A DNA stretch of 64,000 nucleotides from Lotus japonicus. Taxonomy: Eukaryota; Streptophyta; Magnoliopsida; Fabales; Fabaceae. The DNA is taken from positions 55,171,507-55,235,506 of the forward strand of contig NC_080044.1 in assembly GCF_012489685.1 (NCBI RefSeq), in the 5' to 3' direction. The position numbers and the translations under genes were made by a program. Shown one piece after another: positions 23,700-33,940 of this stretch. The stretch's first letter is position 1, and each line of letters starts with the position of its first letter. The notes below the pieces were generated by a model. That model did no database searches. It was not told the origin of the DNA and saw nothing but the letters and a program-made list of their open reading frames with translations.

Positions 23700-23905
23700 T
23701 TATATTCAAAGTTTTATTTAATGTACTAACAAAAAAACAATTCTATTGAATAAAATGTTGATTATGTTTTTATATAACGATTCATGAAGGCCTTAAACGT
23801 TGGCATGATTCTTTGAAACAATTTTTTTTAGGATGTTCTATCATTGAATGGATCTTAAACGTTGGCATGATTCTTTGAAACATTTTTTTTTTACATGGAG
23901 GGCTT

Positions 23906-24462
23906 TGTTGGGAGAGACAAGGGAGCCCATGAGCTGAAGAGCAAGACACCAAGAGATATCGACGCCACATCTTAACCCAAAACCTTAAGGCATTAGGTTT
24001 ATGGGTTCATCTCCTTATAAACTCTCCCTATTACCTTGACTTCTCCGATGTGAGACTTGACTCTAACACTTAATTCCAACAATCTCCCCCTCAAGTGTAA
24101 GTCCTTCAACCACATCACCCATGGTCCTCCCGTGTTCGGAAGCTATCAGTCGTCACTGTGGTTACTAACCATCAGTCCCTTCGCAGAAGTTACCCGGCTG
24201 TTACCATGGTTACTTACCATCGGCCCCTCTGCGAAAGTTATCCAGCTGGTACCATGGTCTCACGAACCATCGACTCTGATACCACTTGTTGAGGGAGACA
24301 GGGAAGCCTATGGGCCGAAAAGCAAGACACCAAGAGATATCGACGCCACATCTTAACCCAAAACTTTAAGACATTAGGTTCATGGGTCCATCTCCTTATA
24401 AACTCTCTCTGTTACCTTAACTTCTTTGATGTGGGACTTGACTCTAACACTTAATTCCAACA
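23906..24462 (-). mobile_element. TRIM (terminal-repeat retrotransposon in miniature)
   Basis: Two 176-bp direct repeats at 23906-24081 and 24287-24462 start tgttg and end ccaaca. On the minus strand the right LTR is followed after two bases by TGGTATCAGAGTC, the primer-binding site for initiator tRNA-Met (24272-24284). The left LTR is preceded by the polypurine tract GAGGGGGAGAT. The internal region of ~205 bp has no ORF. Flanks ggctt and ggttt form a 4/5 target duplication. The LTRs differ at about 10% of positions by eye, so it is not recent. It lies ~200 bp 3' of neprosin B. Confidence 0.9.
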
Positions 24463-24634
24463 GGTTTAGCCCGATTCTTTGAAATATTCATATATAATAA
24501 CTTAACCTATTACATTTAAGAATAAATTTATAAAGTATTTGAATAATATAAAATATGTATAGATAAATAAATAAATTTTACAATTTTAGTAATATTCAAC
24601 CTTTTCAAATTGGGGGTAAGAAAGTCTACGTAAG

Positions 24635-25294
24635 TAATAGAGTGCGATTAAATACTCTTTTAGTCCTTAAAATTGTAAAGAAAATCAAACATGGCCTTGT
24701 AAAATTTTCGCATCAAATTGGATGAACAAATTAATTTTTTAATCGAATTAAGTCATTTTGCTCAATTTTGACCGGTAAGTGGCAAGCATAGTCAGCTGAT
24801 GATGGCCTAGGCTTGCCACGTAGACTTTTTCACTTAATTTTAGTCATTTGAAAAATATTTTAATCAATTTTAGTCATTGTTCATCCACCTTCATCTTCTT
24901 CCTCTTCTACCACCTTCCCCTCCTCCATAACTCAAATCGTTAAACCCAGAAATTCAAAACCCTAAAAAAACTATATGTTCATCATATTCACCTTGTTCTT
25001 CCAAAACCTAGAAAAATCAGAGGCAACAAAAAAATATTTTTCAAGGTGGAATAACAGAGACTAAAATTGATTAAAATATTTTTTAAGGAACTAAAATTAA
25101 TGTGAAAAAATCCATATGGTCATCCTCGACTGACTGGACTTGCCACTGGACCGTTGACCGGTCAACATTGAGCAATATGACTTAATTTGATTAAAAATAT
25201 ATATTCTATGGATCCAATTTGATGCAAAAAAAAATTCAGGGACTCAATTTGATTCCCTTTACAAATTTAAGGACCAAAAGGTTATATAAGCCTT
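24635..25294. mobile_element. Mutator-type MITE with very long terminal inverted repeats (~270 bp)
   Basis: The left arm (ttttagtccttaaaattgtaa, tcgcatcaaattgg, aagtcattttgctcaat, gaccggtaagtggcaag, ttcacttaattttagtca) is matched in inverse order by the right arm (ttgccactgg, gaccggtcaacattgagcaa, gatgcaaaaa, ccctttacaaatttaagg, accaaaagg). It begins where homology between the two neprosin copies ends. No ORF. The 9-bp TSD is not clear because the outermost bases are degraded. Confidence 0.7.
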
Positions 25295-25749
25295 AAATAA
25301 ATTTCATCATTTTCCATCTCTATTTAAGAAAACCAAATCAAGGAACGTAATCACACCCCTCATTCGTTCAATTCTACCATTTTCCATCAATCCAAATAAA
25401 TTTCATCATTTTATGTTAGGCATGCCAAAAGAGCAAACTCGATTTGCGCAAACCTCTCATAGCCCTTATTTATCATTAGGAGGTTGACAAAAAAAGGACC
25501 ATTCTGGGAAAAAAAAACTTGAAAAATGTTATCATACACATACACTGATGGTGCATAGAAATTAGTCAAATTACTCTTATAAAAAAGGGTGGCATGGGTA
25601 GTATGAATGATACCAAAAACACCATCAGAAAAGCTTGACTGCAACCGGTTCAACTGATATACAACGACATACTAAATGTCTTTCCGACTCTAGGATCATA
25701 CTCGAGTTTGGTATCCACACTTTATTTGAAGTCAGTTATTACATGCCCC
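25295..25749. other. 3' flank of the ALDH10 gene
   Basis: Presumed 3' UTR and downstream of the minus-strand ALDH gene. A minus-strand open stretch at 25411-25653 has no family resemblance I can defend. Confidence 0.4.
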
Positions 25750-28700
25750 TCACAGCTTTGCAGGAGGCTGGTACCAGCCCCACGGTTCATCAGAGATATA
25801 CTGAGTTACTTGCTTCACACTCAAATAGTTGTCAAGTCCCCTGCAAAATTTTATTGAACAAAAAAATAAAATACAGATCTCAAAGTTAAATAAGACAGAT
25901 TTAACTAACTTAATTTTTCACTCATCTGACAGTAATCAAGATGGAGCTACGTTTTCTCAATTGCGACTATGCAGAGTTAATTTCATTATCTTCCCAGTGG
26001 CAGCTTCAAAGTCCAAACCAAGGAAACAGGCAAATTGGGAAAACTCACCCAACCAGCAAGCCATTAGGGGGATTTAGCATTGCATTTTGATCTTGTTTAC
26101 TTTAAAAAAATGAACTACTTATTAATATTGTTCATTTAAATGTGCCAAGGCACCACAATCCCAAAGATTTATAGTTAATTCAATTTTACAGTAAGGGCCA
26201 GACCAGTGCCATGATTTGCTCACAGGTTTAATTAGTGTAGATTGAAAATAGTTGTATGGAATCTGGTCAATAAATCGTCAAGAGGGTGTGGGGCCAGTGC
26301 CGTCAACAATCCATAGACTTCACTTCACCTTAAAACTGTGGGTTTCTTTTGAATATTAAGATACTATGATAACCTCTAATTTTGGGGGGGGGGGGGGGGT
26401 CACCATGCATATGCTAATTTAGTAAATAAGGACCATACCATTCTCCTAATTCACGGCCAAAGCCACTGCGTTTAATGCCTCCCCATGGGGCTTGAGTGAA
26501 GCATGGTTGAGAGCAGTTGACCCATACAATTCCTGCCTTAAAAGCCTGCATTGAAGCAAGATAAACTCTTTAATTACAACAAAATCCAACTACTTTGTTG
26601 TTTTAAGAGATAACCTAGGATTGGTCTCACCTTAGTAATACGATCACATCTTTCTAGATCATTGGATATTACAGCAGCACCTAAGCCATAGCTGTGGAAG
26701 ATCAAAGTATAATTTAGATATCGATCCACAAGTGATGGAAAAAACAGTTTACAGATGAAGCTAATGTTAGTTCACATAAAACAATCAACTCACATAGTGT
26801 CATTTGCTAGATTAATAGCTTCTTCCTCAGTGCTAAATGTTTTTACACAGAGAACAGGTCCAAAAACTTCTTCTTTCCAAATTTGCATGGAAGTAGTCAC
26901 ATCAGTTATGACAGTTGGTTCAACAAAGAATCCCTTCTTTAGATGCTGTCATTGAATTTATAAAATATTCAATTTTCACCGCAAATGCAGAAATGCTTAA
27001 CTGAATACTACACAGAAAGTATACAATTATACATACCTCTGGGCGAGAGCCACCAGTCAAAATGGTTGCACCCTCACTCTTAGCATTTGAGATAAATTTC
27101 ATTATTTTTTCATACTGAACCACATATATTCTAAATATTAGATATCACATCATAATCGCTGTCCAAAATAAATATGCTGATAAAAATAAAAAGCAAGTTA
27201 TGTATCAGAATCAGACCATAAAGAAATCTAAATATGGGAACTACGCAATGATCTGTAGAAGGTTCCTTCTTCATATATATGAGTTTTATGACGTTTAACT
27301 GGGCCCACATAGTGTATTACACCAGGATACATGCAGCTTGATCGTAATTCATGATGAATAATATTATATTTATCAATAAACTTCCATTTTGAAATGAGGA
27401 ACAGAAAATATACCTGTCCTTCACTGACAACAGGACCTAGCCTGCAACCTTCTTCCAAGGGATCTGAAATTTTGATGTTTTTGATCCATTTCACAATTCT
27501 ATCCAAAAATTCTTTGGCTATGCTTTCCTGAAACAATAAAAGTATCCTAATTAATCAGTTTTTACAGATGAATAATGCCGATAAAATTCTTACCTAGTTG
27601 CCGGACAAAATTCTACCAAAACATAAGTTGATACAATCATTTTCATATAAGCAGACAAAAGAAAATAAAAATGGAAGGTGTGGGATCTATCCATTGAACT
27701 TACATGTACAATAAGGCGGGAAGTTGCACTGCATATCTGACCATTTGTCCAGAAGCAGCCAAAGATAGTCCATTCAGCAGCTGTTTAAAATAATGAAGGG
27801 CCAACCAATCGTGCGATGAGTACCAATTTTTTTTACCCATTCTCAATCAATATTTGACGAAATGTGATTCATTTCGAAATGCAAGAAAATATGGGCTGTC
27901 CATAACTAAGGAGCTGTACTTGAGAGGGAACTAACCCTTATCAAGGTCAACATCCTCAAAAACAATGAGTGGGCTTTTCCCACCAAGCTCTAGTGAAACA
28001 GGCTGCCAAGAAAACACACATTTGGTATTACAGGAACTCAAGAACATAAAATGAAAATACAAAAGGGACAAAATGGTTCCTAACTCTTTCTGACTGTGTT
28101 TGTGTGTTCTTTATTCTATCAAAACAGAGGGAAGTTATGAATTGTGCATTCTTTGCAGATGATAATGCTTAAAAGTACCTTGACCAGCTGAGCTGCAGCT
28201 GTCATAACTTTGCTCCCAGTTGCAGAGCTTCCAGTAAAGGCAATCTGTTAGAAATATTAAATGATGGCCTTGAAGTCATAGCAGCTTTGCAAGCTTAAAG
28301 ACATCATAGAAGAATAAATGTGAAACATAGAATAAGATATGACCCGGCATAAGTTATAACTGCAATCCTATTGACTAAATTTAAGGCCACTGAACCTTGT
28401 CGACATCGGGATGGGATGCCAAAGGAGCACCAGCCTCAGGGCCTAATCCAGTGAGAATATTTAGCACACCAGGAGGAAGGCCCACTTCCTTGCAGATTTC
28501 CCCCAGCTCCAAACAGGTCCTAAAATCATATACAATAATACAGCATGAGAAACCAACCCAAAAAAAAAGAACTGAGATTGCAACAGCAGATGGGAACATA
28601 CACGGATGCCAACTCGGACGGCTTCAATATCGCAGCACAACCAGCAGCAAGAGCAGGAGCAACCTTCCATGTAGCCATCAACATAGGATAGTTCCTAAAA

Positions 28701-29711
28701 CATCAGTTAATCAAACAAATGACTGACAACACTCAGCAAGCAATTGACAACATTGTTACACTAATATCATGTTTGGATCAGCTTATTTTTTGCCAGAATC
28801 AACACTCATAGAAACTTTTTCTCATAATTGACTTTAGCTTTTAGAATCTATTGTAAAAAGATCGCATTTTCATATGCAGTCATGTCCATGCATAGGCAAA
28901 TCAAGATCTCAGACTAGTACATGGCACTGACAAGAAGAAGCTTGCATTGTCATATCAAATATGGCAACCCCTTAAAAGTAAAAATCAAGTGGGCAAACAA
29001 AACCATCCATCACAGTTATCAAGCAAGAAAAGAACTAAGAAGGAGCGTGCATGTTGTACCATGGAGTAATCAATCCAACAACCCCAATAGGCTCCCTAAG
29101 TACATAACTCTTGAAATTATCCAAGGGAAGAGATACAGGTGCCTTTTGCTTGGAATCCAATTTCTCAGCAAGATCAGCATAGTACTCAAAACAACCAGCA
29201 ACATCATCCTACCCACGAAACCACAGCACCACCATCAACACAACACAAACAACTAACCAATTTAAGAGTGAGTGAGTAAGAGACTAAGAATAGTTAGCAT
29301 ACAATGTCCCAAGCAGCTTCATCAAGCGGCTTCCCAGAATCAATAGCTTCAAATTTAGCTAGCTGAGGCTTTTTCTCAGTAACCTTGGCAGCAATAGCGC
29401 GAAGATAGCGTGCCCGAACAGCGCCGGAGGCAGCAGCCCAGTCAGCGCCGTTGTTGCGGGAGAGGGCGGCTTTTGCGGCGGCGACGGCGAGGTCAACATC
29501 TTCCTTAGTAGCCGCCGGAATATCCCCTGAAGAAAATTGAGATTAGAAACAAAAAATCAAAATCAGAAGAGAAAGAAAGATGAAAGTGGAAAGAGGAGGA
29601 ACCGATGATTTGTTGGGTGGAGGGGTTGATGATCGGAATCCGCTTGTTGCGGGCGGAGGGTTTCCAGTCTCCGTTGATGAATAACTGTCGACTCGGAATC
29701 GTGATATCCAT
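25750..29711 (-). CDS. ALDH10A: ALDH10-family aminoaldehyde dehydrogenase (betaine-aldehyde dehydrogenase homologue)
   Basis: Fourteen exons on the minus strand: 29603-29711, 29303-29526, 29060-29208, 28602-28694, 28396-28519, 28179-28244, 27936-28002, 27704-27780, 27414-27527, 27037-27114, 26794-26945, 26631-26691, 26439-26545 and 25750-25840. Phases all match; total 1512 bp, 503 aa, the usual family length. It starts [20 protein letters not shown]. Visible motifs: TPWNYP (Asn162), LELGGKSP (general base Glu260) and [10 protein letters not shown] (nucleophile Cys294). The enzyme oxidises omega-aminoaldehydes (3-aminopropanal, 4-aminobutanal) with NAD in polyamine breakdown. The C-terminus AKL is a PTS1-like peroxisome signal. 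Ile444 in [12 protein letters not shown] occupies the position where Ala favours betaine aldehyde and Ile excludes it, so a mainly aminoaldehyde role is inferred. No lesion seen. Confidence 0.95.
26384..26399. repeat. Homopolymer G16 in ALDH10 intron 13
   Basis: Sixteen consecutive G on the plus strand (C on the transcript strand), 40 bp below the exon 13 donor. Its length may be an assembly estimate. Confidence 0.9.
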
Positions 29712-30243
29712 TTTTCTCTGTGAGTGAGTTGTTGAATCGAATCCAATCGAATCAGTGAGGTGGAGATGAATGAGTTGATTGCTGAAGTGAGTTAATCAGA
29801 TTTGTTAGCTGTTTGGACGGGTTTTTTCTTATTTTATCATTATCTGTCTGTACTTTTCGATTTCGGAAACCGACATTGATGATGACACATATCATATGGA
29901 TGTGTTTCAATTCTAGTACAACGTGACACAATTTGGATTTTCCAAATGGATAGAGAATGAAAGAGTAAGGTACGCCTACTCAAATTTGGGACCAATAAAT
30001 GGGATCCAGCACATCAAAATGAGGTAATAAGTCAAAATCACGTTACTCTTTTTGTCACAAGGTAGACATAATGGATGGTAATGGCATGGCACTATGGCAG
30101 CTCAACCACTCTAATGTATTGGGATGGTGCATAATGGATTTCAATCCTCAGCGCAAGATGTGAGCCTGGCCCAAAACAATATGCAAAATTCTTGCTAGAC
30201 CAAAAAAACAATAAGATTGGCCTGCTAGTTCCACTATCTACAG
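29712..30243. other. Upstream region of ALDH10
   Basis: Contains the presumed leader and promoter of the minus-strand ALDH10 gene. No unambiguous TATA box was picked out, and no other gene is seen. Confidence 0.4.
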
Positions 30244-30895
30244 TAGGGGTGCACATGGGCCGGGTTAACTCAATAAATTCATTCAACCCAATCTGATCTA
30301 ATGGTAAAAATGCGTGTTGGATTAGGCAAACGGGTCCATCGGATAAATTTTATTACGATCCAATCATCTTTGGATCGGATATCGGATTCCGTAATAATCC
30401 ATCCAACCCAACCCGAAATCCAATCATGTAATAATAATATATTATTTAATATATATTTTTAATAATTTTAATTTTTACCTAACCTACTAGTAGGGTATGT
30501 AATTTATGGAGACTTGGAGTCCTACTATTTAAGTAATTTTTAAGAGATTTTGAGACTAATTTATTTGTAATTACTTGTCATATTTAAAAACTTGAAGTAC
30601 TTGTTTAGTTATGTGTTGTTGTATAGATGTGTGTAGACAGTAGTTATGAACTTATAATGCAATCGCATGTTAGAGACGTGAAGTACTTGTTTTTTAATAT
30701 TTCAGATTTATTTTTATTTTAATATAACGATTCAATCAATCCATCCAAACCAACCCGAAGATTGTCGGATTGGGTTGGTTCAGATTCGTCGGTGAAAATT
30801 CACAAAATCCAACCCAACCCAACCAAAACAGTTTTGTTCGGTTCAGATCCTGATTAGTCTGAAAATCCATCCAACCCAACCCATGTGCAGCCCTA
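30244..30895. mobile_element. hAT-type non-autonomous element, 8-bp TSD
   Basis: 652 bp with ends taggggtgcacatggg and cccatgtgcagcccta, flanked by exact atctacag copies at 30236-30243 and 30896-30903. The subterminal regions are rich in tccaacccaaccc and its complement. No transposase. Confidence 0.92.
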
Positions 30896-30931
30896 ATCTA
30901 CAGAACAAAAGCAATAAGGATTCATATCCAA

Positions 30932-31010
30932 TCTATCTATATAATATGCTAAAGGAAAGTTTTTTTCTAAAAGGTTTTGCCACGTGGCACCCCCACATCG
31001 TTTTGAATAA
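30932..31010 (+). mobile_element. Possible Helitron 5' end
   Basis: Starts A|TCTATCTATATAATATGCT, then a module ctaaaaggttttgccacgtg (30977 on). A second copy of the module (ctagaaggttttgtcacgtg) occurs at 32028. A 5' TC after A and a TATA-rich start are typical of plant Helitrons, but no matching 3' hairpin/CTRR end was found. Confidence 0.35.
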
Positions 31011-31069
31011 TTTTAAGAAATTATTAACATTAATTTTTTATTTAAAAATATGAGCAGTGCTATTGAGTA

Positions 31070-31290
31070 CGAGAGAATGTGCACGAGAGTGCACGAGCAT
31101 CATTTAGTGGCGGTTTCAAACCGCCACTAAGTTTCGGTGCCAGGAAAAAAACACAAATTGTAACATTTCTGGCGGTTTAAAACTGCCACTAATATTGGGT
31201 ACCAGAAAAAACGGAAAGCTTTACAAGTTTCTGGCGGTTTTGAACCGCCAGAAACTGTCTCGTGCACATTTCACGAAAAACTTGTTGTGC
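31070..31290. repeat. Cluster of GGCGGTTT hairpins inside a short inverted-repeat element
   Basis: Three stems built on ggcggttt/aaaccgcc (31107-31130, 31164-31182, 31231-31254) lie between inverted copies of gtgcacgaga-like sequence (31078, 31259). Each hairpin pairs nearly perfectly. It could be a MITE with subterminal repeats like those of CACTA elements. No ORF. Confidence 0.6.
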
Positions 31291-32433
31291 CCTTCAGCAT
31301 TTTCCTTAAAATATTAAAAATAATTGGAGTCGTTTTATTTTTCATTCCCTTTGGGTATTTTGGGCAATGATCTCATTATACTAAAAAAATATTTTTTTAG
31401 ACTAAAAAAAGATTTGTTTACACTAAAATTTTTTTTTTAGATATAGATAATAGATGAACATGATTTTGTATCAAAATAAATTTCTCATCTCTTTAATTAT
31501 AGTAATTTAAGATAAAATCTTTTAAATTGACCATGAGTTTTAATTTTTTTTTATTATGATGCTATAAATTATGTACGTATAATTTAATTATAGTAATTTA
31601 AGACAAATTTTTATAGATTGATCACGATATCAATTTTTTTTATAAGAGTGCTATAAATTGTGTCAAGCACATAAGTGTGCAATACACAGTGTGAGGAAGA
31701 AAAAAACGGGTCATACCAAAAGAGGGACAAGAGATTTAGGTGGTTATCTGCTATTGAGTAAACTTTTTCAACAAATGACCCTCTATCACCATATTTAATT
31801 TCTTATCCTATTTAATACATGATTGTATATATTTTTTCTCTCATAACATGAAGAAAAAAGTTATCTTCGTTGCTCATCTTTTCCCCATTAACATGCAATG
31901 ACTAAAGGTTTGTTTTTTATATACCTTCATCTTGACAATTAAGATTTTTTTTTTCTTTTTTCTAATGCACAATGTTCTATATCTTTTTTTTCATCAATTT
32001 TTTTATGCTAAATGAATGTTTTTTTTTCTAGAAGGTTTTGTCACGTGTCACCCTCGTACCATCCCAAAAAAATATACAAATATTGTCTTTCTTAACTTTG
32101 AAATATATCCTTTTAAAACACTATTAAATCTGCATTTAATTGTAACAAAAAAAAACTGCATTCACATTACATATTATTTAAAAAAAACAGCATTCACTTT
32201 ACATTTTTTTATGAAAATACAGATTTTATACTTTTTTCAAATAAAATAAAAACAAATTGAAATACAAATTTTGTATTTTCTTAACTTTGAAATACGTAGT
32301 TTGAATCATATGCATGAAACATAGTGTTGAAAGAATTGAATAACATCTACGAAAAAAATAATTGAAGGACTATTGTTTTCTTATCCATTGCATAACGTTA
32401 CGTAAAGATTTTCAAATGAAAACATTTATATCT
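31291..32433. other. AT-rich spacer with local repeats
   Basis: Two ~60-80-bp segments (32089-32170 and 32239-32296) reappear immediately right of the big retrotransposon (51996-52120). The pre-insertion locus therefore already held a local duplication. No gene. Confidence 0.5.
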
Positions 32434-33025
32434 TGATTGGGATGATCACGGAGTGCTGGGGCAGCCAAGAGGGAAGAAGGGCTGGTGTTCTGACGAACTG
32501 AGTGATCCCGGGAGGGGCTCCTGCAGGGGACTCGCCAAAGTGAGTAGGGGAATCGAGTAAGTTAGTGGTGAGGTGAAGAGAATAACGTACCTTAGAATGG
32601 ATGTGTCGCCTCCCTTATATACACGTTGGGGTATTAGGGTTGGAGCCATGCAACGTCATGCATGGTCCGTACCGGTGGACTAGGAACCGTTGGATCCTTC
32701 TGCTCCTCCTGTTGTTAACAGTGATCCAACGGCCTAGAATCCCTAGGGACCCACCTCCCAACCACCCTAGTTCCGTAGGGTGGTGGGCCTAGGTCAACCT
32801 CTAGGTGGTGGGGTCCAGGTTCTTGGATCAGGGGAGGATGTCGTCCTGCTTGTGGTACAGGGCCCGGACATCCGACCCCGGTCGTCCCCTCGGGGCCTTC
32901 ACCGGGTAACCCTGATCGGGTACTAACCATACTGGGGGTAGAGGTCGGTGTGTCTCCGTCCGTCCCAGAACAGGTACTAACCATACTGGGGTAGGGGTCG
33001 GTGTGTCTCCGTCCGTCCCAGAACA
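32434..33025 (-). repeat. 3' LTR of the Tat element
   Basis: 592 bp, about 98% like the right LTR. On the plus strand it starts tgattggg and ends gaaca (TG...CA on the element strand). Near its end an internal ~50-bp phrase (gtactaaccatactggg..., gtcggtgtgtctccgtccgt) is tandemly repeated. Confidence 0.93.
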
Positions 33026-33040
33026 GTAGTCCCCCAGCTC
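33026..33040 (-). promoter_or_regulatory. Polypurine tract of the Tat element
   Basis: The minus strand reads GAGCTGGGGGACTAC directly before the 3' LTR. The same tract plus the first LTR bases (gaacagtagtcccccagctc on plus) recurs at ~33138. Confidence 0.7.
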
Positions 33041-33519
33041 TGGTCCACTACTTTAGCGGGCCTGGAGCTTTAGGTGAGGCCCTCCTAGGTGAGGCTCGCT
33101 TGAGCGCCCTCCGGTCGGTTCCTGTCAGCCCCTACCAGAACAGTAGTCCCCCAGCTCTGCCCCACTGTATGAGTGGGGCATGAGCTTTAGAGTTGTGTCC
33201 GGACGGGTGGAGGAGGAAAGGTGGTGTTCCGGACTACCCGGCATACGGTGGCGGGAGAGGGGGGTAACCAGTCGACTCCCTTCGTAGTCTATGGACGACT
33301 GGGCGGTCCCGAACTCTAAACGTTATGCCACAGTAACGTGAAGCGACGTTTCTGCGGCGTAATTAATGCGTCTGACAAAGTGTGGCACGCGTTACGTCGT
33401 TTCGTTCTCCTTGCTGACGTGGCGGAAGCGGATTGGACGAGATTTTTCCCGCCTCCCCTAGCGTCATCATTACAGTCGTAGGGTTTGGTGAAGCGTCGCT
33501 TCCCATTCCCGAGTTTCCT

Positions 33520-33526
33520 TATAAAA
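33520..33526 (+). promoter_or_regulatory. TATA box for the antisense accessory ORF
   Basis: tataaaa in a GC-rich context (cctTATAAAAgagagg), about 150 bp before a 5'-leader donor (gtaagt at 33671) and 420 bp before the ATG at 33941. It would drive transcription opposite to the retrotransposon genome. Confidence 0.6.
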
Positions 33527-33940
33527 GAGAGGGAGGGGCTTCATTTGCGCTTTTTCGCACCTCAAGCTCTCCTCTTTTCTTCCTTAAAGTTCTGAATTTC
33601 TGCGCCGTTAGACGTCGTTTTCGAGGCGGTCGTTCCTGATTTCTTGGTGGTCGTCCCCGTCATTTCCTTTGTAAGTTCTTCTCAACTTCTTCTGCCTTTT
33701 ATTTTACTTTTCTTCCCTTTCTTCCTAGTTCCGTTCTCTAGGGGTTTCTAGGGTGCGTCTTTCGGGTGGGAGTGGTCTCCTCCCCCCGTGCGACTGAGGG
33801 GCGGTCCATGGGCCGTCCCTTCGGCGCAGGGTTTGTTCTCCCTGCCGGGGACAAAGACGGATCCTGGCGGGTTTCCCCTTTGAGTCGTGATCAATGAATT
33901 GTAATATTGAGACGACGTTTTCCCTTGCGCAGGTTTCGGT

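Noticed and set aside
24057..24356. 99-codon open frame on the plus strand in the TRIM
   Set aside because: It lies across the LTRs and internal region of a TRIM, reads antisense to the element, and has no family resemblance. Chance ORF.
33001..33183. Short ORFs around the Tat polypurine tract
   Set aside because: They overlap LTR edge and repeat; no coding evidence.
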